From: an uncultured Oscillospiraceae bacterium
GTDB taxonomy: Bacteria; Bacillota; Clostridia; Oscillospirales; Oscillospiraceae
Assembly: GCA_947591105.1 (NCBI GenBank)
Contig: CANQDL010000010.1
Location: forward strand, 1 to 32,177
Length of the DNA: 32,177 nucleotides
Direction: 5' to 3'
Within the stretch, counting starts at the first letter, position 1; every line of letters begins with the position of its first letter. The notes beneath the pieces are model-generated. The model made no database searches. It saw nothing but the letters and a program-made list of their open reading frames with translations, and was not told the DNA's origin. Shown piece by piece: positions 1-8,320 of the stretch. Both the position numbers and the translations under genes were made by a program.

Positions 1-234
1 CGGAACAAGAAAGACGGCGTCGATCATTTCCCGGACTTCTATGTGACCTGCGGCACGGAGGATCACCTCATCGGGGCGAACCGCTCGCTCGCCGCCGCAC
101 TGAAGGAGGCGGGAGCTGATGTGTTCTATGAGGACGGACCGGGCATCCACGACTGGTATTTCTGGGGTGAGTATATCCGCCATGTGTTGGATTGGCTGCA
201 AATAAAATCGCAGAAAAAGGAAGGAGTAATTTGA
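1..234 (+). CDS. C-terminal part of an esterase / alpha-beta hydrolase (5' end outside window)
   Basis: Open frame enters from the window edge (RNKKDGVDHFPDFYVTCGTEDHLIGANRSLAAALKEAGADVFYEDGPGIHDWYFWGEYIRHVLDWLQ); CGTEDHL and a late catalytic-type His (GIHDW) resemble EstA/tributyrin esterase C-termini. Confidence 0.75.
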   Translation, partial: RNKKDGVDHFPDFYVTCGTEDHLIGANRSLAAALKEAGADVFYEDGPGIHDWYFWGEYIRHVLDWLQIKSQKKEGVI

Positions 235-236
235 AC

Positions 237-566
237 ATGGAAAAGATCACACAGACCGCAGGCAGAGATCAGCTTGGCGATTTCGCGCCGGATTTTGCCC
301 ATTTCAACGACGACGTTCTCTTTGGGGAGAACTGGAACAACCCCGACATCGACCTGAAGACCCGATGCATCATCACCGTGGTGGCGCTGATGAGCTCCGG
401 AATCACGGACTCGTCCCTCATTTACCACCTGGAGAACGCCAAGGCCCACGGCGTGACGAGAGCGGAGATCGCCGCCATCGTGACCCACGTTGGTTTCTAT
501 GTGGGCTGGCCCAAGGCGTGGGCGGTGTTCCGTCTGGCCAAGGACGTTTGGAACGAGGATGCCTGA
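237..566 (+). CDS. carboxymuconolactone decarboxylase family protein
   Basis: MEKITQTAGRDQLGDFAPDFAHFNDDVLFGENW...LDLKTRCIITVVAL-type CMD core with HLENAKAHGVTRAEIAAIVTHVGFYVGWPKA. Confidence 0.85.
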   Translation: MEKITQTAGRDQLGDFAPDFAHFNDDVLFGENWNNPDIDLKTRCIITVVALMSSGITDSSLIYHLENAKAHGVTRAEIAAIVTHVGFYVGWPKAWAVFRLAKDVWNEDA

Positions 567-582
567 GCACGGGGGTCGTAGG

Positions 583-1329
583 ATGAAAAAATCTCTTGCA
601 TTGATATTGGCTGTTGCCATGATATTTGCGCTGGCGGCCTGCGGCGGTTCAAACGGCGAGCCGGAGGCCCAGGCCACTGGGGCGCCGGAAGCCACGGCGG
701 AGCCTGCCGCCGAACCCACGACAGAACCTACAGCGGAACCCGCTGCGGAAGAAGCGGCCCCGGCTGAAACAGATGCTACCGCCCAGGCGGAGGAGCCTGC
801 GGAGGAACCCGCGGCGGAAAACGGGAGCAAGGTGCTGGTGGCCTGGTTCTCCTGCACCGGCAACACGGCGGGCGTGGCGGGCCAGATCGCTGCCGCCGCG
901 GGCGCGGATCTTTACGAGATCGTGCCGGAGCAGCCCTACACGGACGCGGACCTGGATTACGGCGATTCCTCCAGCCGCAGCACTGTGGAGCAGAACGACG
1001 ACAGCGCACGGCCCGCGATCAACGGCAGCGTGGAGAATATGGAACAGTACGACACAGTATTCATCGGCTATCCCAACTGGTGGGCGTCCATCCCCATGCC
1101 CATTGCCTCCTTCCTGGAGGAGTATGACTTCACCGGCAAGACCATCGTGCCATTTTGCAGTCACGGCGGCGGCCGCTTCGGGCAGAGCCTGACCGCCATT
1201 GCCAAGCTGGTGCCGGATACCACGCTGGGCGAGGGCCTTTCCGTCCACTATTCCGGCGGAAGCGAACTGGCGCAGGATGTGACGGACTGGCTGGAACTGA
1301 ATCAGATACCAACGCAGCAGGTCAAGTGA
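583..1329 (+). CDS. lipoprotein flavodoxin
   Basis: Signal peptide with lipobox LAAC, long Ala/Glu/Pro/Thr-rich linker, then a flavodoxin fold (VAWFSCTGNTAGVAGQIAAAAGADLYEI...FIGYPNWWASIP). Start taken at MKKSLALILA rather than the longer ORF start. Confidence 0.87.
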   Translation: MKKSLALILAVAMIFALAACGGSNGEPEAQATGAPEATAEPAAEPTTEPTAEPAAEEAAPAETDATAQAEEPAEEPAAENGSKVLVAWFSCTGNTAGVAGQIAAAAGADLYEIVPEQPYTDADLDYGDSSSRSTVEQNDDSARPAINGSVENMEQYDTVFIGYPNWWASIPMPIASFLEEYDFTGKTIVPFCSHGGGRFGQSLTAIAKLVPDTTLGEGLSVHYSGGSELAQDVTDWLELNQIPTQQVK

Positions 1330-1398
1330 CCAAATGCGTGCGAAGTCAAAATACGACAGTCCAGGTCTGGTCTGGTGAGTGCGGGAAAATAAAACCCG

Positions 1399-1427
1399 AC
1401 CGGCGGGCAGATAGCCTGTCCGCCGGT
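1399..1427 (+). terminator. stem-loop downstream of lipoprotein flavodoxin
   Basis: ACCGGCGG...CCGCCGGT 8-bp perfect stem 70 nt after the stop codon. Confidence 0.5.
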
Positions 1428-1448
1428 AATAAAATCAACAAAATATAG

Positions 1449-1472
1449 ACGTTTGTGCAGTCAGACAAACGT
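1449..1472 (-). terminator. stem-loop downstream of GNAT gene
   Basis: ACGTTTGT-gcagtcag-ACAAACGT perfect 8-bp stem just past the minus-strand stop at 1480. Confidence 0.5.
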
Positions 1473-1479
1473 GAAGTTG

Positions 1480-1992
1480 TCAATCAATTCCGAAGGCTGG
1501 ATCATATTTGACCATGCCTTTCACTTGAGGTGCATCGTTTTGCAATTTGAACGCCATGAAGTATTCGTCCTGTACTTCAAATGGCGCTTTAATTCCGTAT
1601 AAGCTCGCCGGAAGATAACCAGCACGCGGATAATATACCGGAGAGCCCAATACCACCGAGTAGTCATACCCCAACTGTTTGGCAATACGATGTCCCTCGC
1701 GGATAAGCGCCAGCCCAATTCCCCTCCGCTGATATGACGGAAGAACAGAAAGAGGCGCGAGAGCAAGTTCAGTGTTTTCTCCTATGGCGATCTTGGTAAA
1801 GAGGATATGCCCCGCTATCTTGCCATCTTCCACTGCCACAAGGGAAAGCTCTGGAATAAAGGATGGAGTGTCCCGTAACAGAGTCACAAGCTCCTGCTCG
1901 TTTCCATCACTATGTTCAGCGTGAGAAAACGCTTCTGTTACGACCTGAAAAACTGTACTATGATCGTCTGCTCGTTCTTGCCTTATTTCCAT
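1480..1992 (-). CDS. GNAT family N-acetyltransferase
   Basis: MEIRQERADDHSTVFQVVTEAF...LSVLPSYQRRGIGLALIREGHRIAKQLGYDYSVVLGSPVYYPRAGY, classic GNAT motif A. Confidence 0.92.
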   Translation of the reverse strand: MEIRQERADDHSTVFQVVTEAFSHAEHSDGNEQELVTLLRDTPSFIPELSLVAVEDGKIAGHILFTKIAIGENTELALAPLSVLPSYQRRGIGLALIREGHRIAKQLGYDYSVVLGSPVYYPRAGYLPASLYGIKAPFEVQDEYFMAFKLQNDAPQVKGMVKYDPAFGID

Positions 1993-2132
1993 ACAAGGAC
2001 CGCCTTTTTAGAAAACCTTTTATATCGTTAAATTCCGATTTGTGTCCTGCGTCAAAAATACCATATCTGCCCGCGAAAAGCAACGGTTGCGGAGTCCATA
2101 TCAATATCAATAACACTTCAGGAGGTATAACT

Positions 2133-3128
2133 ATGGCTGACCAGATCACAGCGGCGACTGGCGGGGAGCGGTACGTCCCCTATGCCCAGCGCACCGGCAA
2201 CGAATCCATCGTGTATTTCACCCGTGACCTGTCCCCGGAGGGGCTTATGAAGGTCTATGAGCGGGTCAATGGCGCTATCACCGGCAAGGTGGCCATCAAA
2301 CTGCATACCGGCGAACCCCACGGCCCCAACATCATCCCCCCGGCGTGGGTCAAGGCGTTCATGGCCAAGGAGCTGCCCGACGCCACCATCATCGAGACGA
2401 ATACTTATTATGACGGCGACCGCTACACCACCGAGCAGCACCGCCAGACCCTGAAAATCAACGGCTGGACGGACTTCACTACCGTAGACATCACCGACGA
2501 GCATGGCACCGCCATGCTGCCGGTAAAGGGCGGCAAGTGGTTTGACGAGATGAGCGTGGGAGCATCCCTGCCCAGCTATGACTCTCTGGTGGTGCTGACC
2601 CACTTCAAAGGCCATCTTATGGGCGGCTTCGGCGGTTCCAACAAAAACATCGGCATCGGCTGCGCAGATGGGCGGATCGGCAAGAAGATGCTCCACGAGA
2701 AGAACGGCGAGTTTTGGGGTGTGACCCAGGAGGAGCTGATGGGGAAGATCAGCGAGTCCACCAAGGCTGTCATCGACCACTTTGGCAAACACGTCACCTA
2801 TGTGAACGTACTGCGGAATATGTCCGTGTCCTGCGACTGCGAGGGCGTAGCGGCGGAGCCGGTGGTGACGCCCAACGTGGGCATCCTGGCCAGCGTGGAC
2901 ATCCTGGCGGCAGACCAGGCCAGCGTGGATATGGTGGCCGCCATGAAAGAGGAGGATCATCACGCCCTCATGGAGCGCATGACCACCCGTCACGCCTTCC
3001 GGCAGCTCTCCTATATGAAGGAGCTGGGCATGGGCAACGACCGCTATATCCTCATCGACGTGGACAACGGCGAGGCGCGCATCACCGCCGCCGATGCCGT
3101 TGCTGACGTAGTGCCCTTCCAGGCATAA
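2133..3128 (+). CDS. DUF362 domain-containing protein
   Basis: ATG preceded by AGGAGG; VAIKLHTGEPHGPNIIPPAWVKAF...VVLTHFKGHLMGGFGGSNKNIGIGCADGRIGKKMLH is typical DUF362; no C-terminal ferredoxin cysteine clusters seen. Confidence 0.88.
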   Translation: MADQITAATGGERYVPYAQRTGNESIVYFTRDLSPEGLMKVYERVNGAITGKVAIKLHTGEPHGPNIIPPAWVKAFMAKELPDATIIETNTYYDGDRYTTEQHRQTLKINGWTDFTTVDITDEHGTAMLPVKGGKWFDEMSVGASLPSYDSLVVLTHFKGHLMGGFGGSNKNIGIGCADGRIGKKMLHEKNGEFWGVTQEELMGKISESTKAVIDHFGKHVTYVNVLRNMSVSCDCEGVAAEPVVTPNVGILASVDILAADQASVDMVAAMKEEDHHALMERMTTRHAFRQLSYMKELGMGNDRYILIDVDNGEARITAADAVADVVPFQA

Positions 3129-3157
3129 GATAGGCCCGGTTTGTTTTGCGCACACAT

Positions 3158-4264
3158 ATGAAGCTGCTGAAAATCGGCGGGATCACGGTCATCGTCCTGA
3201 TAGGCATCCTCCTGGTCATCGTGCTGGCGGCGCTGCTGCTTCTGCATTTCTATCCCGCCATCGGCAAAACGCCGGACAAGGAGGCCTTGGCGGAGTACGG
3301 GGAGAGGACCGACCTTTTCTACGACGGCATTTTCCATAACGAAAACGACTATTCCGTTATGACCGGGGATATGCACAGCGGCAGTGACCGGCTATACCCG
3401 GAGGACACGATCCCGGTCATCAAAAATACCGATATCCATCGGGAAAGTGCCGGTGATTTGGCTGTGACGTGGTGCGGACATTCCTCTATCCTCGTCCAAC
3501 TGGGAGACCAAAATATTTTTCTTGACCCGATCCTGTCGGAAAGGGCCTCGCCTGTCGGCTTTGCGGGGCCGGAGAGGTTTTCGGAGCCTGCGATCGACCT
3601 TGACGACGTGCCGGAGATCGACGTGATCTTTATCTCCCACGACCATTACGACCATCTGGACCATAAGACCATCACCGCCATTGATGACCGGGTGGGGGCC
3701 TATGTGGTCCCGCTGGGGATCGACCGCATACTCAGCGGCTGGGGCGTGGACGAAAGCAAGCTATACCCCCTGGCCTGGTGGGAAAGCGTCGGGATCAACG
3801 GCGTGACCTATACGCTCATCCCGGCACAGCACAATTCCGGCAGGAACCCGCTGAAAGCGAATGTGACCCTTTGGGGCGGCATCCACATGGATGACGGACA
3901 GCACAGCGTATATTACACAGGAGACACCGGGTACTACGACGTGTTTTCCCGCGTATATGACCGCTTTGGCGCGGTCGATCTGATGATGGCCGACGCGGGC
4001 CAGTATGACCCCGCCTGGGCCATGACACACATGGATCCCGAACAGTCTGTCCAAGCGGCAAAGGACGCCCAGGCCAAATGGTATATTCCCATCCATTGGG
4101 GCGCGTTTGTGCTGTCCACCCACGCCTGGGACGAGCCACCCGCGCTGGCTGTTCAGGCCGCAGAGCAGCTGGGCGTGAATATAGCAACGCCCAGGCTTGG
4201 CGAGAAAGTGGATTATGGGAATATCGCGGACTTTAACGAGCATTGGTGGGAGGGTATCGAGTGA
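3158..4264 (+). CDS. membrane-anchored MBL-fold metallo-hydrolase (UlaG/NAPE-PLD-like)
   Basis: N-terminal TM helix; VTWCGHSSILVQLGDQNIFLDP, ISHDHYDHLD, YTGDTGYYDVF, IPIHWGAFVLSTH. Confidence 0.9.
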   Translation: MKLLKIGGITVIVLIGILLVIVLAALLLLHFYPAIGKTPDKEALAEYGERTDLFYDGIFHNENDYSVMTGDMHSGSDRLYPEDTIPVIKNTDIHRESAGDLAVTWCGHSSILVQLGDQNIFLDPILSERASPVGFAGPERFSEPAIDLDDVPEIDVIFISHDHYDHLDHKTITAIDDRVGAYVVPLGIDRILSGWGVDESKLYPLAWWESVGINGVTYTLIPAQHNSGRNPLKANVTLWGGIHMDDGQHSVYYTGDTGYYDVFSRVYDRFGAVDLMMADAGQYDPAWAMTHMDPEQSVQAAKDAQAKWYIPIHWGAFVLSTHAWDEPPALAVQAAEQLGVNIATPRLGEKVDYGNIADFNEHWWEGIE

Positions 4265-4340
4265 TCTCACCGCCCTTCGTAAGCAAGATGCAGCAAATGG
4301 AGCATAAGGAAGCTGACAAAAAGTTGAACTGAAGGAGCAT

Positions 4341-4823
4341 ATGAAAATGAGCAAGAAGTTAATTGCGTATTTCTCTGCCAGCGGCACCACGGCCCGCGTT
4401 GCCATGGAATTGGCACAGGCCGCAGGCGTGGACCTCTATGAGATCAAGCCTGCCGAGCCGTATACCAGCGATGACCTGAACTGGATGAACAAGAAGTCCC
4501 GCAGCTCCGTGGAGATGAACGACCGCTCCTTCCGGCCTGCCATCGCGGATCAGGACGCCAATATCGCGGCCTACGACACCATTCTGCTGGGCTTTCCCAT
4601 CTGGTGGGGCGTAGCTCCCACCGTCGTCAATACGTTCCTGGAGACTTACGATTTCTCCGGCAAGAAGATCGTCCTGTTCGCCACCTCCGGCGGCAGCGGC
4701 TTCGGCCCCTCCGCAAGAGAACTGAAAAAGTCCGTGGCGGCGGACGCCACCATGGTAGAGGGCAGGATGCTGAACAGGCCCGTATCTCCCCTTGAACTGA
4801 AAAGGTGGGTGGGATCGCTGTGA
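4341..4823 (+). CDS. flavodoxin
   Basis: MKMSKKLIAYFSASGTTARVAMELAQAAGVDLYEIKPAEPYTSDDLNW...LLGFPIWWGVAPTVVNTFLE. Confidence 0.92.
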   Translation: MKMSKKLIAYFSASGTTARVAMELAQAAGVDLYEIKPAEPYTSDDLNWMNKKSRSSVEMNDRSFRPAIADQDANIAAYDTILLGFPIWWGVAPTVVNTFLETYDFSGKKIVLFATSGGSGFGPSARELKKSVAADATMVEGRMLNRPVSPLELKRWVGSL

Positions 4824-5353
4824 AAATCGTCGTGCTTGAGGGCAGCCCCAACAAGAACGGTTCATCCAATATGCTGGCGGACCGCTTCATCCGGGGCGCA
4901 AAAGAGGCAGGGCACGGCGTCCAGATCATCGACGCCGCCCATGCCGACATCCATCCCTGCATCGGCTGCATCCGCTGCGGGTATGAGGGGCCGTGTGTGC
5001 AGAAGGACGATATGGAGACCATACGGCGCGCGATCCTGGACGCGGACATGATGGTATTCGTCACGCCGCTGTATTACTACGGCATGAGTGCCCAGCTCAA
5101 GACCCTGATCGACCGCTTCTGCGCCTTCAACAGCAGCATCCAGCGCAAGCGCATGAAGTCGGCGCTGCTCACTGTGGCGTGGAACAGCGACAACTGGACC
5201 TTCGACGCGCTGGAGGCACACTACAAGACCCTGGTTCGGTATCTTGACCTGAAGGATCAGGGCATGGTACTGGGCCGCGGCTGCGGTACGCCATCTATGA
5301 CGAAACACAGCGGCTATCCTGAAAAGGCGTATGAGTTGGGGCTGAGCGTATGA
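4820..5353 (+). CDS. flavodoxin family protein / NADPH-dependent FMN reductase
   Basis: GTG start overlapping the upstream TGA (GTGA); KIVVLEGSPNKNGSSNMLADRFIRGAKEAGHGVQIIDAAHADIHPCIGCIRCGYEGPCVQKDDM...VFVTPLYYYGMSAQLKTLIDRF. Confidence 0.9.
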   Translation: MKIVVLEGSPNKNGSSNMLADRFIRGAKEAGHGVQIIDAAHADIHPCIGCIRCGYEGPCVQKDDMETIRRAILDADMMVFVTPLYYYGMSAQLKTLIDRFCAFNSSIQRKRMKSALLTVAWNSDNWTFDALEAHYKTLVRYLDLKDQGMVLGRGCGTPSMTKHSGYPEKAYELGLSV

Positions 5354-5428
5354 CACAGCTACGGGGATAGCGATAATAAACGGGCCAGACGCATAAGACG
5401 CAGAGCATTCTCTAAGAGGTGTATTCTT

Positions 5429-5641
5429 ATGCAGAGCAAAACTTCCCAATGGGTACATTGTCCGATTTGCAGGAACAAAACGAGGATAAAGGTTTATGAA
5501 GATTCGGTTCTGTTAAACTTTCCTCTCTTTTGCCCGAAATGCAAGCAGGAACACAACGTCAGCATCATCCAGATGAAGATGGTTATAAATGATGAGCCGG
5601 AAACACCGCCCCGGCCACGCTTCCAGTACAAGTACCCCTAG
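5429..5641 (+). CDS. cysteine-rich KTR domain-containing protein (Tn916 orf6-like)
   Basis: QWVHCPICRNKTRIKVYEDSVLLNFPLFCPKCKQEHNVSI: two CPxC pairs and the N-K-T-R signature. Confidence 0.87.
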   Translation: MQSKTSQWVHCPICRNKTRIKVYEDSVLLNFPLFCPKCKQEHNVSIIQMKMVINDEPETPPRPRFQYKYP

Positions 5642-5655
5642 CAAAAGCTGCCGTT

Positions 5656-5702
5656 GCTGTCAATGGTCAAGATGAACAGCTCTCCGAGCCGCCATTGACA
5701 GC
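5656..5702. repeat. 11-bp perfect inverted repeat downstream of the KTR gene
   Basis: GCTGTCAATGG (5656-5666) / CCATTGACAGC (5692-5702). Confidence 0.6.
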
Positions 5703-5735
5703 CCCGCCCGCTTCCGCTCTCCCTGTCTGTAAGAG

Positions 5736-5767
5736 GGGCGACAGCCATTTCCGCTGTCGCCCTTCTT
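5736..5767 (+). terminator. rho-independent terminator-like hairpin
   Basis: GGGCGACAGC-catttcc-GCTGTCGCCC perfect 10-bp stem followed by TTCTT. Confidence 0.65.
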
Positions 5768-5801
5768 GTAGCCTCTGTTCTTTGCCCCACACATCAGTGT
5801 T

Positions 5802-6300
5802 CGATGTCCGCATTTTAGCACTCTGGACCCCTTCTGCCGCAAGGGATTGGAGCCGTTAAACGTAAGGGGGTAATGGTGGTATATGGCGACACTCGAAAAT
5901 GGGGGTCTATATGCGGACATACTTAAAAACACTTAATGATTTGCTGCTATATGTGTGACCCGATGAAAACAAGGCTTCGATGTGACGCTTTTGGCCGGTC
6001 AAACCCCTTGCGGCGCAGGGCTTTCAGAGTGCCAAAGTCAGGGGGTAAGGGTAGTATATGGCGCACCCCGAAAGCCGGGGTCTATTGCGTAACATACTTC
6101 AAAATATTTAATTACTTGCCTTGGTGCTTGTAATGCCATGAGTTCATGGGGTCCTATGTCACGCTTTAGAGCCTCTCAATCCCTTGCGGCATGGGGCTTT
6201 CAGAGCGCCAAAGTCAGGAGGGTAAGGGTAACATACGGCACCCCTTAAAAACCGGGGTTCATTGCGTGATATGCTTCAAAGTTTTTAACCAATTCAAAGC
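5802..6300. repeat. three degenerate tandem repeat units, period 176 bp
   Basis: Unit starts at 5802 (CGATGT), 5978 (CGATGT) and 6154 (CTATGT). Shared blocks: CCCTTGCGGC..GGGCTTTCAGAG.GCCAAAGTCAGG, GGGTAAGGGTA..ATA.GGC, GGGGT..ATTGCGT.A.AT.CTTCAAA. Confidence 0.8.
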
Positions 6301-6338
6301 AGACAGCGGAGGGCGCATTTTAGCACCATCCGCTGTCT
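6301..6338. terminator. stem-loop at the right edge of the repeat array
   Basis: AGACAGCGGA (6301-6310) / TCCGCTGTCT (6329-6338) perfect 10-bp stem. Confidence 0.5.
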
Positions 6339-6417
6339 GTTGTCCAATTCCAATTCCGTAAGGCAGTTGCCAGATGTTCATTTTTTCGGGGTCATACTGT
6401 CTTACGAGCACCGGCCT

Positions 6418-6846
6418 TCACCACGCGCCCTTTTCGATATCCTCCTCGTCCAGAAGCTCTATGCCGTTCTCCGCAAGGAGTTTTGCGGTGACGCCCATGC
6501 CGGGGATCACCCTGCCGGTAAAGGTGCCGTCGTAGACCGCGTGCACCCCGCAGGAGGGGCTGCGGGCCTTCAGGACAGCCCGGGTGACCCCATGGGCCCT
6601 GCAGAAGGCCAGGGCCTTCTCCGCTCCCTGGGCAAACTCCCGGGTCACATCGTCCCCGGCCTTGCTGACCACCCGGCCGCCCCGTATCTCGCTGGGCAGA
6701 CGGGGCGCGGGCAGGCCGCTGGCCCGCTCCGGACAGAAGCACACCCAGTCCTTCCCCTCCAGAAAGGTATGTACGGCGGCGTTGTCGTTGCTGCCGCCGT
6801 TATATTTACAGTTGTGCCCCAGCAGGCACGCGCTGACCAGGATCAT
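6418..6846 (-). CDS. DUF523 domain-containing protein
   Basis: MILVSACLLGHNCKYNGGSN...CFCPERASGLPAPRLPSEIRGG...AVLKARSPSCG. Confidence 0.9.
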   Translation of the reverse strand: MILVSACLLGHNCKYNGGSNDNAAVHTFLEGKDWVCFCPERASGLPAPRLPSEIRGGRVVSKAGDDVTREFAQGAEKALAFCRAHGVTRAVLKARSPSCGVHAVYDGTFTGRVIPGMGVTAKLLAENGIELLDEEDIEKGAW

Positions 6847-6860
6847 AGCCAAAACTCCTT

Positions 6861-8228
6861 TCACGCCACCGCGGGGGGCGCGCGTTTTTTCCATCTGCCG
6901 GACAGAAAATAGGGGCACATCACGATGAAGAACGTAAAGCCCGCCAGCGCGCCGCCCAGCCAGTAGCCCATGATGCCCATGCCAAAGCTCTCCGCCAGCA
7001 GCACGCAAAGGCCGATGCGCATGACCACCCCGTCCAGGATGCCCAGCACGAAGTTCATCATGGGAAAGCCCATGCCGTTACACAGGGCCGTGCTGGGCCC
7101 CCGGAGGGCATAGCCGAAGAAGTTGAGCACCGCCACCAGCACATACCGGTGGCTCATGGCCAGCACCGCCGGATCGTCGTCGAACAGGGCGAACACCCGC
7201 TCCGGCCAGGCGATCATCACCGCCGACAGCAGCGCGGTAAAGCACAGCCCCACCCCCACCGCCGTGGCCAGGGCCTTCCCCACCCGGTCAAACTTCCGGG
7301 CGGCAAAGTTCTGGCCCACCATGGTGGCGCCGGACTGGCTCAAGGCCTGGCAGATGATGCTGGCCACCGTGGACAGCTTGTTGCCCACGCTGGTGACCGC
7401 AGACACCGTCACCCCGTACACGTTGATGCGGCTGGACACAAACAGCATGGACAGGTTGATGGCGCAGGACTGGATCATCATGGGCACGCCCAGCTTCAGC
7501 AGCTTTTTCAGGTTCTCCCGGTCGGGATTCAGGTACTTCAGGTGAAATGCAAAGCCCAGCCGGTCGCGCCGCCGCCACAGATACCCCACGCACAGCACAA
7601 AGCTCACCCCCTGGGCGATCACCGTGGCCAGCGCCGCGCCGAAGGGGCCCATGCCGGAGGAGACGAACACCAGATCCAATATGACGTTGAGCACCGACGC
7701 GATGATGATGAACACCATGGGCCGCCGGGACTCCCCCATCCCCCGCAGCACGGCCGCCACCATCACATAGCCCACCAGGAAAAAGAGCCCCGCCGTGCAG
7801 CAGACGGTGTACTGCCGACAGTATGTCAGCGCCTGGGCCGGCACGTTCAGCCATCCCATCAGCTGATCCACGAAGGCCAGCCCCGCCGCCGACAGACACA
7901 GGCTCAGCCCCAGGATAAACGTGAACATCACGCCCACGATCTTGGACACAGAGCCCCGATCCTGGAGCCCCACATACTGGCTTATGAGCACCTGCCCGGC
8001 GTTGCAGAACCCCATGCAGATGAAGGTGTACATGTGGATCAGATCCGCCCCGATGCCCACCGCGGACAGGCCCGCCGGGCCCACGTACTGGCCCACCACC
8101 ACCATGTCCGTCAGGTTATAGGCCGTCTGCAGCAGGTTGGACAGCATAAACGGCCAGGCAAAGCCGAGAAGCTGCCTGGCCACCGGGCCGGAGGTATAAT
8201 CTTTTATGAGACTTTCGTCTTTCGCCAT
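6861..8228 (-). CDS. MATE family efflux transporter
   Basis: 455 aa, about 12 TM segments; GPVARQLLGFAWPFMLSNLLQTAYNLTDMVVVGQYVG and internal MATE repeat. Confidence 0.93.
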   Translation of the reverse strand: MAKDESLIKDYTSGPVARQLLGFAWPFMLSNLLQTAYNLTDMVVVGQYVGPAGLSAVGIGADLIHMYTFICMGFCNAGQVLISQYVGLQDRGSVSKIVGVMFTFILGLSLCLSAAGLAFVDQLMGWLNVPAQALTYCRQYTVCCTAGLFFLVGYVMVAAVLRGMGESRRPMVFIIIASVLNVILDLVFVSSGMGPFGAALATVIAQGVSFVLCVGYLWRRRDRLGFAFHLKYLNPDRENLKKLLKLGVPMMIQSCAINLSMLFVSSRINVYGVTVSAVTSVGNKLSTVASIICQALSQSGATMVGQNFAARKFDRVGKALATAVGVGLCFTALLSAVMIAWPERVFALFDDDPAVLAMSHRYVLVAVLNFFGYALRGPSTALCNGMGFPMMNFVLGILDGVVMRIGLCVLLAESFGMGIMGYWLGGALAGFTFFIVMCPYFLSGRWKKRAPPAVA

Positions 8229-8320
8229 CGGTGCTCTCTTTTTCTCTCTTTTCTCTGTTTTATTTTATCCCGTCGGCCAGGCAAACGCAAGGAAAAAATT
8301 TCCCGGCCGGGGCGGCAGCT

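Noticed and set aside
649-1248. Antisense and alternative-frame ORFs over the lipoprotein flavodoxin
   Set aside because: Arg/Pro-rich alternative frames produced by the GC-rich A/E/P linker.
5936-6133. 65-aa ORF inside the 176-bp repeat array
   Set aside because: Covers parts of two repeat units, is not open in the same way in the other units, and has no convincing RBS; treated as noncoding.
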